Positions 40,045 to 47,908 of a DNA stretch of 64,000 bases are shown in pieces. Each line of letters starts with the position of its first letter. Position 1 is the stretch's first letter. The notes below the pieces were generated by a model. That model saw nothing but the letters and a program-made list of their open reading frames with translations. It did not search any database and was not told the origin of the DNA. A program made the position numbers and the translations under genes. Source of the DNA: CAVOHU01 sp963817885 (GTDB lineage: Bacteria; Acidobacteriota; Vicinamibacteria; Vicinamibacterales; JAKQTR01); contig CAWFQE010000012.1 of NCBI GenBank assembly GCA_963817885.1, positions 186,001 through 250,000 on the forward strand, in the 5' to 3' direction.

Positions 40045-40524
40045 CTACGACGCCGGCCAGAGCGGCCGTCCGTAGGAGAAGAAGGGCCACGGGATCGACG
40101 CCAGGATGATGACCAGCGAAAGCCCATAGAAGAGAAGCGCGTGGCGCTGGGCGATGACGCCCGTTGCGCGCTTCGCCTTCGCGAGTCCCACGTGGGCCAG
40201 CACCACCGCGGCCACCATTGCGATCGGGTGTTCGACGAGCCAGAAGCGCATCATTCCATTTCGCATGGCGAGTTGAACGTTCATCATCGCGGCTTTGACG
40301 ATCGGGCTCAGCCCGAGGTACATCCCGATGCCGAGCAGGAGCTGAACATCGAGCGAGATGACCAGCAGCCGGCCGACCAGCCCGTCGGCTCCTGACCACG
40401 GCCGGCGTGCCGCCCGGGCAGAGAGCGCCCGGGCCACTGCCACGAGCGCCAGCACGACGACGGCCCAGCGGATCAGTGAATGAATGCCGAGAATCGTGCC
40501 GTAAGTCCCGTAGGCGCTGTACAT
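40045..40524 (-). CDS. Four-helix integral membrane protein
   Basis: 159 residues from ATG 40524, which has GAGGT about 7 bases upstream; a start at 40536 is less well placed. Four hydrophobic segments are visible: HSLIRWAVVVLALVAVARAL, LLVISLDVQLLLGIGMYLGL, HPIAMVAAVVLAHVGLA and FYGLSLVIILASIPWPFF. Histidines at the ends of helices 1 and 3 (IHSLIRW, VEHPIAM, LAHVG) could bind heme as in small b-type cytochromes, but no defined family is recognised. It is convergent with the M28 peptidase gene, 13 bases away. Confidence 0.65.
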   Translation of the reverse strand: MYSAYGTYGTILGIHSLIRWAVVVLALVAVARALSARAARRPWSGADGLVGRLLVISLDVQLLLGIGMYLGLSPIVKAAMMNVQLAMRNGMMRFWLVEHPIAMVAAVVLAHVGLAKAKRATGVIAQRHALLFYGLSLVIILASIPWPFFSYGRPLWPAS

Positions 40525-40760
40525 GTCCAACCTCATGGAAGACGTCGGCTCGTTACGGTAGCCGACGCGAAAAGTCTACCGCAGGACGTCGCGCTAAGGG
40601 GGCCCGCGTGCCGGGCGCGGTCGTACACGAATCGGGGGGCGTCGGGACGCCCCCCGGAGGTCGGTCGAGCCGGTGCCGCCGTTGCACGATAGGACGCCGT
40701 GCGCCCGGCGCAAGGTCCGTTCGGGCGGACCGCCGGTCGGCGATGCTCCCGGTCGTGTGG

Positions 40761-40766
40761 TACGCT
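40761..40766 (+). promoter_or_regulatory. -10 element TACGCT, leaderless start of rsgA
   Basis: TACGCT, six bases, then GTG at 40773. It decides between the GTG and an in-frame ATG at 40743. Confidence 0.55.
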
Positions 40767-40772
40767 CGCTCG

Positions 40773-41837
40773 GTGGACCTGCGAGATTTCGGCTGGGACG
40801 CGTCCTTCGAGGATCACTTCGCACGCGTGGCGACACCAGGCCAGTTTCCGGCCCGTGTCACGCTGGACCATCAGCAGATCTACACGGTCCACAACGGAGC
40901 CGTCGAGTTGCTCGCGACGGTCGCCGGCCGCATGAGACATCGCACGACCTGGAAGCACGAGTCCCCGGCTGTCGGAGACTGGGTCGTGATGGACCCGCTG
41001 CAGGGCGGCTCGCGCGGCGTGATCCAGGCCGTGCTTCCGCGTCACAGCAAGTTCTCGCGCAAGGTCGCCGGCGACGAGACCGAGGAGCAGGTGGTTGCGG
41101 CCAACGTCGACACGGTCTTCCTCATGATGGGGCTGGACCGGGACTACAGCCTGCGGCGGATCGAGCGCTACCTGGTGACGGCCCGTGATGGCGGGGCGGT
41201 GCCTGTTGTCGTCCTGAACAAGACGGACATGTGCGACGATGTCGCGCTTTGCATCACGGAGGTCGAGGCCGTCGCCTCCGGCGCGCCGGTCCTTGCGCTC
41301 AGCGTCAGGACCAGCGACTCGCTCGACATCCTGGCGCCGCACCTCTCACCGGGACGCACGGTTGCGCTGCTCGGATCTTCCGGCGTGGGCAAGTCCACGC
41401 TCGTCAACCGGCTGATCGGCCAGCAGGTGCAGCGCACCCGCGAAGTGCGTGACAGCGATCAGCGCGGACGGCACACGACGACGCGCCGGGAGCTGATTCG
41501 CCTGCCGGGTGGCGCGCTGCTCATCGACACGCCCGGGATGCGCGAACTGCAGTTGTGGGACGGCGGATCCTCGGTCCCGTTGACCTTCGATGATGTCGCG
41601 GCCATCGGCGTTGACTGCCGATTCAGGGACTGCCGGCACGACACCGAACCCGGGTGCGCGGTCAAGCAGGCCGTTGACGAGGGGCGGCTGCCCGCCGACC
41701 GGCTCGAAGCCTTCCGGGCGCTTCAACGGGAATCCGACTACGTTGCGGCTCGGCAGGACCAGCGCGTCCAGATTGAACGAAAGAGGCGCTGGAAAGTGAT
41801 TTCGAAAGTGGCCCGCGACTTCAAGCCGCGAGAGTAG
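40773..41837 (+). CDS. rsgA: Ribosome small-subunit-dependent GTPase A
   Basis: 354 residues from GTG 40773, giving MDLRDFGWDASF, the usual N-terminus. It is a circularly permuted GTPase: an OB domain (residues ~1-95), then G4 (VVLNKTD) before G1 (GSSGVGKST) and G3 (DTPGM), and a C-terminal zinc finger with CRFRDCRHDTEPGC. It helps mature the 30S subunit by checking the decoding centre. Length and motif order are typical. The gene stands alone between a convergent-side membrane protein and the M14 peptidase. Confidence 0.93.
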   Translation: MDLRDFGWDASFEDHFARVATPGQFPARVTLDHQQIYTVHNGAVELLATVAGRMRHRTTWKHESPAVGDWVVMDPLQGGSRGVIQAVLPRHSKFSRKVAGDETEEQVVAANVDTVFLMMGLDRDYSLRRIERYLVTARDGGAVPVVVLNKTDMCDDVALCITEVEAVASGAPVLALSVRTSDSLDILAPHLSPGRTVALLGSSGVGKSTLVNRLIGQQVQRTREVRDSDQRGRHTTTRRELIRLPGGALLIDTPGMRELQLWDGGSSVPLTFDDVAAIGVDCRFRDCRHDTEPGCAVKQAVDEGRLPADRLEAFRALQRESDYVAARQDQRVQIERKRRWKVISKVARDFKPRE

Positions 41838-41888
41838 TGCCGGGGCCCGCCGACAAGGCGAGCCCCGACCGCCGGCCTGAAGACTGGA

Positions 41889-44588
41889 CTACCGCGCCAT
41901 GGGACCAGCGCTGGACGCAGACAGGTACAGCGCGTTGAAGAGCATCAGGAAGGTCGCCTGCGTCTGGGCGCGATGCTGCGGCCGAAGGCCGAACAACACG
42001 ACACGTCCAGGGTTCATCTCCACCGAGACGACCGCGGCGCGGCCGGCCATCAGGTCCTCGCCTTTCAACCAGCCCGACGCGACGATGTCGGTGTTGGGGT
42101 AGCGAGCCACCACCGAGGCCCGTTGCGACGAGAACCCTTCGATCATCGCGAAGAACGGGCTGTTGATGTAGAAGCCGTACGTGTCGGCGTCCATCCCGAA
42201 GCCGATCGGATTGGCGGTGTCGACCTGCACCTTGAGAATGGCGCCCGGCGCGTAGTGCTGGTCGCGCGTCAGGCCGCGCTTCACGTTCCTGACCGGCAAC
42301 GGCAACCGGTCGATGGCCAGATCGCAGGCGGCGCCGAGCGTGATGAGCGTGCCGCCCTGCGCCACGAACTCCTGCAGCGCCTTGATCCCGTCGTCGCCGA
42401 TGCCGCCGCGGTACTCGGGACGGACCGACGGGGATTCGCTGCCCGACAGGATGTCGCGCGGCTGCTGGTCGGCCAGGATGATCGCGTCGAACCTGTCGCG
42501 CAGCTTGCCCGCCTTGACGTCCGCGTTGTGAAGGGTGACGTATCGGGAACTCGTGCTGCTCGATGACCCACCGCGTCCAGCCTTCGTCCATGGTGCCGGT
42601 CCACGACTGGTACAGGCCCACGCGCGGAGCTTTCAGCTGGACGGTGCCCGCGACGGGTGCCGTCTTGTCGTCGAGCGACCGCATCGTGAGTCCAAGCGAC
42701 GAGGCGAGTGAGTCGAGCGTTGCCCGGGGCGCGCCGCCGACCTCGACTCGCGTGACACGGCCGTTCGCGTCCTGTGAGGTGACCAGGCTGACCTTCGCGC
42801 CGTACTTGAGCAGCCGGTTGATGGCGATGGCGCCGGCTGGCCCCGGGTAGTCGAATGCGAATCGCTGGCCCGCGCCGATCGACCTCTCCGGGAGCACGCG
42901 GCGCGTCGGTCACCTTCGTCAGGCGGAGCGTCTCGGGCAGCGGCTTCTTGACGAACGTCATCTCGACGCCCATCAGCATGCCGAGCGACCACGCGGTGAC
43001 GTCGTAGGGTGGCTCGGGCGGCGACGTTGGCGAGCGACGCACCTCCGGGTAGGTCTGCTTCTCGAGCATGTCCTTCGCGTAACGCGCGAACACCTGCGTC
43101 ATCGGGATGACGAACGTGCCGGCAGGGCTAGTCCTTGCCGTCGGCCTGGAACGGCGCGTCGGCCCGGTACACCTGCGACGCCACCGATCTGGAGGCGATC
43201 CACGAGCCGATACGCCGCAGCCGGATCGTGCTGCGCGACGGGCCGGATCAGACGATGGCGGACGGATCGCCCTTCCGGCCGGCGTCGATGGTCGCGCGAT
43301 TGACCTCGTAGATCTGGCGCAGCAGCGTCTCGCGCTGATCCGCCGGCGTCTCGAGCAGGGCCATCGTCGCGATCAGCTCGTAGTCGACGATGTCGCGGAG
43401 CGTCCAGCGGCCGCCGAGCCAGGGCCGCGGATACTCGGTGCGCGGCATCACGTCGCGCGGGGCGGCCAGCGGCGCGTTGGCGCTCCCTCCGCCTCGTCCG
43501 CCGCCTCCGCCGCCCGCCCTTCGTCGGCGGCCGCGCGCCGGTGGCCGCCCCAGTTCGGCCCGCCGCTGATCGGTCGGCGAGACGCGACGCGCACCGAGGC
43601 CACCTCGGTCAGCAGGCCGATCTGGTTGTGCCACCATCCGCTCCACGCCATCGCGCCTTCCCAGAAGTTCGTGTAGGTGGCGTTGTAGATGATGCCGTCC
43701 TTGCCGGCGGCCTCGAGCGCCGCGCGCCTGCGCTCTGGCCGAGGATTCCGTTCCAGCGGTAGATGAGCGGGTGCACGTTCAGGATTGATCGGGTCGGTGG
43801 CCGGCATCACGAAGATGCGGGAGCCGCTCGGATCCCTGCTGGTGCTCGTCGAGCCACACCGCCGGGAACCAGTCGTGCCAGAGGAGCTTCGCCGTCAGCT
43901 CGCTCTCCTTCTGGGTGAACATGTACATGTCGCGGTTGTTGTCGTGGCCGACATACCGGTGATACAGCCACGGCATCTGACCGGCCTCGAACTCGGTTCC
44001 GAGATTCTTGTTGTACCAGTCGACCACCATGATCTGGCCGTCGGGATTCAGGCTCGGCACCAGCACGAGGATGACGTTGTCGAGGATCTTCTGGACGCGC
44101 GGCGAGTGGTCGGTGGCGAGCCGGTAGACCAGCTCGAGCACCATCTGCGACGCGCCGATCTCGGTCGAGTGGATGTTGCACGTCACCGCGACGACGGCCT
44201 TGCCGGACCGGAAGATCTCGTCGCGCTGCTCGTCGGTCGGCGTGCCGTCCTGGAAGTAGAGACGGCGCTCGAGTCCGCGGTAGTAGTCGCGCTTCTTCAG
44301 CGTGTCCGGCGCGCTGATTTCGACCGCGATGAACGGATTGCCCTGCGTCGTCTTGCCCAGCTCGCGGACCTGGACGCGATCTGACGAGGCCGCGACCAGC
44401 TTCATGTATTCGACGATCTTGTCCCAGCGGGCCAGCTTCGTGTCGGCGCCGACCTTGAAACCCAGGAACTGCTCGGGCGTCTGCAGCGCGGCCGCCGGGA
44501 CGGCGGCACGCAGGTGCCACGACGACCACGGCGTCGAGATCAGGCACACGGCAAGCAGAGAGGCGAGGGCGAGGCGTCGAGAGAGCAT
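41889..44588 (-). pseudogene. Secreted M14 zinc carboxypeptidase, broken by at least six frameshifts
   Basis: The start is ATG 44588 (AAGGAGA upstream), followed by a signal peptide. Residues ~25-280 show the M14 domain: NIHSTEIGASQM (zinc His and Glu), SLNPDGQ and YVGHDNNRDMYM. The rest reads in changing frames: VMPATDPINP, LIYRWNGILGQS, GIIYNATYTNFWEGAMAWSGWW, then RWTLRDIVDYELIATMALLE, GTFVIPMTQVFARYAKDMLE, SIGAGQRFAFDYPGPAGAIAINR and a C-terminal domain ending at 41889 (AVVSVEMNPGRVVLFGLRPQHRAQTQ). Shifts lie near 43815, 43770, 43730, 43595, 43250, 43150, 42895 and 42540. Every fragment stays conserved and no isolated substitution stop is seen, so sequencing indels are as likely as a true pseudogene. 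Intact length would be about 895 residues. Confidence 0.7.
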
Positions 44589-44698
44589 CGGGCGGTCTCC
44601 TTGAGGAGTGGACAGCACAGCACCCGCACGCCAGGGGCTTCTGCGGGTCGGGGAACTATACCACCCCGATGAGGCCGGGGCGGCGGTCGAAGCCGCCG

Positions 44699-44724
44699 CC
44701 TGCCGGGCGGGCCCGCCCGGCAGG
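44699..44724. repeat. Perfect 26-bp GC-only palindrome between divergent genes
   Basis: CCTGCCGGGCGGG and its exact reverse complement abut with no spacer. A second, smaller GCGGCGG...CCGCCGC hairpin lies just upstream (around 44680-44699). It sits between the divergent M14 peptidase and ligase genes, where it could be an operator, a cruciform/REP-like element or a two-way terminator. Confidence 0.75.
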
Positions 44725-44766
44725 CCGCAGTTGATCGTGCCAGGCCAGCCGTGCCACCGTAGGCGG

Positions 44767-46264
44767 GTGGCAAATCAAGGAATCGAGCTGATTGAACGTG
44801 CTCGTGCATGGGTCGGGCGTGCCGCCATCGTGGCAGGCGGGAGCGTCTCCACCTACGGCGATCTGCTCGACACCTCGGCGCGCCTCGCCCGGGAGCTGCT
44901 GGCGGAAAGGGCCGATCTCGACGAGCAGCGGGTCGTGCTGCTCGCTCCCCCCGGCCCGGGCCACGTCGCCGCGCAGTGGGCCATCTGGCGCGCGGGCGGG
45001 ATTGTCGTTCCCGTGACCGACGCCCAGGCTCCACGCGAGTGGGCACATGTCATCGACGACAGCGGCGCGTCTGCGGCCCTGGTCCTCGACTCGCGCGGCG
45101 CCTTCGCGGATCTGGCGCGGGCGCGTGGCCTGCGCGTGGTCCATGCCGCCGCCGGCCGCGAGACGGGATCCGGGCTGCCCGAGGTCACGCCGGGGCGGCG
45201 CGCGATGATCCTCTACACGAGCGGAACGACCAGCACGCCCAAGGGCGTCGTGCTGACGCACGCGAACATCGAGGCTGAAATCACCTGCCTGACCGAGGCA
45301 TGGGCCTGGTCGCCGGACGATCGGATCCTGCACGTCCTGCCGCTCAATCACACGCACGGCGTCGTCAACGTGCTGGGCTGTGCACTGTGGGCGGGTGCCT
45401 CCTGCGAGATGCTGCCCCGGGCCGACGCCGAGGCGATCTGGAACCGTTTCGGCAGCGGGGACCTGACGTTGTTCATGGCGGTGCCCACCATCTACCGCCG
45501 GCTGGTGGCGGCGTGGGAGGCTGCGCCAGCCGGGCAGCAGCGCCTCTGGTCGGCGGGGGCCGGCCGGTTGAGGCTGATGGTGTCGGGCTCGGCGGCACTG
45601 CCCGTCGGAGTACTGGGGCGGTGGCGGGAGATCACCGGGCCACGTGCTCCTCGAGCGCTATGGCATGACCGAAATCGGCATGGCGCTGTCCAATCCCCTC
45701 GCAGGCGAGCGCCGGCCTGGCTTCGTCGGGGTGCCCCTGCCGCGGGTCGACGTCCGGTTGCGTGACGAATCGGGCGCGGAGCCGACCGATGACCAGCCCG
45801 GCGAGATCCAGGTGAAGGGGCCGGGCGTCTTCCTGGAGTACTGGCGGCGGGCCGACGTCACCGCGGCGGCCTTTCTCGACGGGTGGTTCCGCACCGGCGA
45901 CGTCGCCGTCCGGGAGCGGGGCATGTACAGGATCCTGGGACGCAGCTCGGTGGACATCATCAAGACCGGCGGGTACAAGGTTTCGGCGCTGGAGGTGGAA
46001 GAGGTGCTTCGCGAGCATCCCGACATCTCGGACTGCGCCGTGGTCGGGCTCGAGGACGCGGACTGGGGCGAACGCGTGTCGGTCGCGATCGTGTCCAGGT
46101 CGGGCGCGGCGGTGCCGCTCGAGGATCTCCGGGGATGGGCCCGGGCCCGGATGGCCGGCTACAAGGTGCCGGGACGCCTGATCATGGTCGGGGAGCTGCC
46201 CCGCAATCTGATGGGCAAGGTATCCAAGCCCGACGTGAAAGGCCTGTTCGGACGCACGGGCTGA
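44767..46264 (+). CDS. Acyl-CoA synthetase, malonyl-CoA synthetase (MatB)-like, frameshifted
   Basis: About 498 residues. GTG 44767 (VANQGIELIERARAW) is the likeliest start; the frame is open upstream but reads across the palindrome. Adenylate-forming motifs are ordered correctly: LYTSGTTSTPKGVVLTH, ERYGMTEIGMAL, GWFRTGDVA, LGRSSVDIIKTGGYKVSALEVEE and PRNLMGKVSKPDV, with the catalytic lysine near the end. The GRSSVDIIK-TGGYKVSALE text is close to malonyl-CoA synthetases, which ligate malonate to CoA. One base is gained or lost near 45640, just before LLERYGMTE. Other short or aromatic acids are possible substrates. Confidence 0.8.
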
Positions 46265-46323
46265 ATCCGGCCCTGCCCGGGCGCCAAACCGGCAGGGAGT
46301 GGAGCGAACCGGCCCGCTTGCAT

Positions 46324-46329
46324 TACACT
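46324..46329 (+). promoter_or_regulatory. Possible -10 element TACACT for the CcmH-thioesterase-peroxiredoxin genes
   Basis: TACACT lies about 58 bases before the ATG at 46388, on the correct strand. There is no clear -35 element. Confidence 0.35.
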
Positions 46330-46387
46330 GAAGAAATCCCCGGGCCGTAGGCCCCCCGGCCGCTCCCAGGGCCTCGAGGTAGCGTGT

Positions 46388-46843
46388 ATGTTTGCCACCG
46401 CATTTGCGCTCGCGCTATCGATGGCCTCTGTCACCGGACCCGATCCGCAGGTCCTCGAACAGCAGGCCCGGCAGCTCGAGACGAAGTTGATCGCTCCCTG
46501 TTGCTGGATGCAGCAGGTTTCGCTGCACCAGTCCGCGGCCTCCGATGAGATCAAGGAAAACATCCGGGTGATGCTGGCCTCGGGACAGACCAGCCAGCAG
46601 ATCCTGGATTACTACGTCGCCCGCTACGGCGATCGTATCCTCGCCGAACCGCCCGCTCGCGGGTTCTCGGCCTCGCTCTACGTGTTGCCGTGGTTCTTCC
46701 TCGCCGGAAGCGTCGGCCTGGTCGTGTTCATCGTGCGCCGGTTGAAAACGCCGGAGCCTGAGCTTCGGCCCAGCGCCCAGCCGGCAGACCTGAACGGGAC
46801 GGAAGCCGATCGCGTCGACGAGGAACTCCGGAATCTTGAGTGA
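46388..46843 (+). CDS. CcmH/NrfF-like cytochrome c maturation protein with adjacent-cysteine motif
   Basis: 151 residues. An N-terminal hydrophobic segment, a small periplasmic three-helix domain and a C-terminal membrane helix (LYVLPWFFLAGSVGLVVFIV) match the CcmH thioreductase layout. EIKENIRVMLASGQTSQQILDYYVARYGDRILAEP is the conserved second half. The redox site reads LIAPCCWMQQ, with two adjacent cysteines, where classical CcmH has L-R-C-x-x-C. The domain is thought to present reduced apocytochrome for heme attachment. GAGGT lies 7 bases upstream of the ATG. No other ccm gene is near. The next gene starts inside its last codons. Confidence 0.8.
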   Translation: MFATAFALALSMASVTGPDPQVLEQQARQLETKLIAPCCWMQQVSLHQSAASDEIKENIRVMLASGQTSQQILDYYVARYGDRILAEPPARGFSASLYVLPWFFLAGSVGLVVFIVRRLKTPEPELRPSAQPADLNGTEADRVDEELRNLE

Positions 46844-47306
46844 CCACACCTTGAGTCTGCAAGCACGCTTCGCTCCGCAGACCACGTGTTTCGGGTGCGG
46901 GCCGGCCAACCCTCAGGGGTTGCAGATCGGCAGCTACGTCGAGGGCGACGAAGTCGTTCTCGACTGGACGCCCAAGCCGTACCACGAGGCATTCCCCGGA
47001 GTCGTCAACGGCGGCATCATCGGCGTGCTCTTCGATTGCCACAGCAACTGGACCGCCGCGTACCACCTGATGAGAAGGGCGGGCGCCGAGTCGCCACCGG
47101 TCACGGTGACCTCCGAATACAGCGTGAAATTGAAGAAGCCGACGCCGAGCACCGGACCGCTGCACGTGCGCGCTCACGTCGTCGAATCGACCGACGATCG
47201 CGCGGTTGTGGAATCCACGCTCGAAGCCGGCGGCACGCTATGCGCCAGCTGCCGGGGCACGTTCGTAGCCGTGAAGCCGGGACACCCGGCATATCAGCGT
47301 TGGTAG
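46836..47306 (+). CDS. PaaI-family hotdog thioesterase
   Basis: 156 residues beginning at TTG 46836, overlapping the CcmH-like gene by 8 bases. FAPQTTCFGCGPANPQGLQI is the typical N-terminus of a PaaI/YbgC-type hotdog subfamily; YHEAFPGVVNGGIIGVLFDCH is the hotdog helix with active-site region, and VTVTSEYSVKLKKPTP is the following strand. Such proteins hydrolyse acyl-CoA thioesters. The substrate is unknown. An alternative start inside the gene would remove the CFGCG motif, so the overlapping TTG is preferred. The peroxiredoxin gene follows after 14 bases. Confidence 0.8.
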   Translation: MSDHTLSLQARFAPQTTCFGCGPANPQGLQIGSYVEGDEVVLDWTPKPYHEAFPGVVNGGIIGVLFDCHSNWTAAYHLMRRAGAESPPVTVTSEYSVKLKKPTPSTGPLHVRAHVVESTDDRAVVESTLEAGGTLCASCRGTFVAVKPGHPAYQRW

Positions 47307-47320
47307 GGAGACTGGTTTCC

Positions 47321-47866
47321 ATGCGCAGACAGCTCATCGGCACACTGGTTGTCGCGTTGCAGATGGGGGCGATGATCATGGCGAATCCTGCAGGCGCAGC
47401 CGACTTGAAGCCGGGCGATCTCGCCCCGGACTTCACCCTGGCCGGATCCGACGGCCGGACGTATCATCTCGCCGACTTCAAGGGCAAGCGGGCGGTCGTC
47501 CTGGCCTGGTTCCCCAAGGCGTTCACCGGTGGGTGAACGGCCGAGTGCAAGTCGCTCCGTGCGAGCGGCGACGGGATCAAGGCGTTCGATGTCGTGCATT
47601 TTGCGGCGAGCGTGGACACGCCCGACGAGAACAGGAAATTTGCCGAGTCGCTCGGGGTGGACTATCCGATCCTGAGCGACCCCGGCAAGCAGGTGGCGAC
47701 GTCGTACGGCGTCGTCACACCCGAGCATGCCTGGGCGTATCGCTGGACCTTCTACATCGGCGCCGACGGGAAGATCCTCTTCATCGACAAGAAGGTCAAT
47801 CCCGAGACGGCCGGCCCGGACATTGCCGCCAGGCTGGCGGAACTGAACGTCGCCAGGAAGCGCTGA
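47321..47866 (+). CDS. Exported peroxiredoxin with in-frame TGA at the peroxidatic position (probable selenoprotein)
   Basis: 181 residues if the TGA at 47534-47536 is read as selenocysteine (residue 72). The start ATG 47321 has GGGAG about 7-12 bases upstream and leads a signal peptide (GTLVVALQMGAMIMANPAGA). The text before the TGA, LAPDFTLAGSDG...VVLAWFPKAFTGG, and after it, TAECKSLRASG, is an AhpC/TSA-BCP-type peroxiredoxin in the same frame. The TGA replaces exactly the peroxidatic Cys of the GCT-x-E-x-C site; Cys76 may resolve it. The rest (SVDTPDENRKFAESLGVDYPILSDP, YIGADGKILFIDKKV) is intact. A bacterial SECIS-like hairpin follows. The enzyme would reduce peroxides in the cell envelope. 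A point mutation or sequencing error is the main alternative; selA/B/C lie outside the window. Confidence 0.82.
47551..47569 (+). promoter_or_regulatory. Bacterial SECIS-like hairpin
   Basis: A 7-bp stem (GTCGCTC with GAGCGGC, one G-U pair) closes a 5-base loop CGTGC. The loop begins 21 bases after the TGA and has G as its second base. Known bacterial SECIS elements have a short apical loop with a G in its first two positions at about 16-37 bases from the UGA; this fits. It is coding sequence as well, which is normal for bacteria. Confidence 0.65.
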
Positions 47867-47908
47867 AGACAGACGCCCCGCGACGGGATGGCGGGGAAAC
47901 GAGGACAC

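Noticed and set aside
43248..43250. TGA in the M14 peptidase as another selenocysteine codon
   Set aside because: The protein continues in a different frame after it, there is no catalytic position there, and many frame changes surround it.
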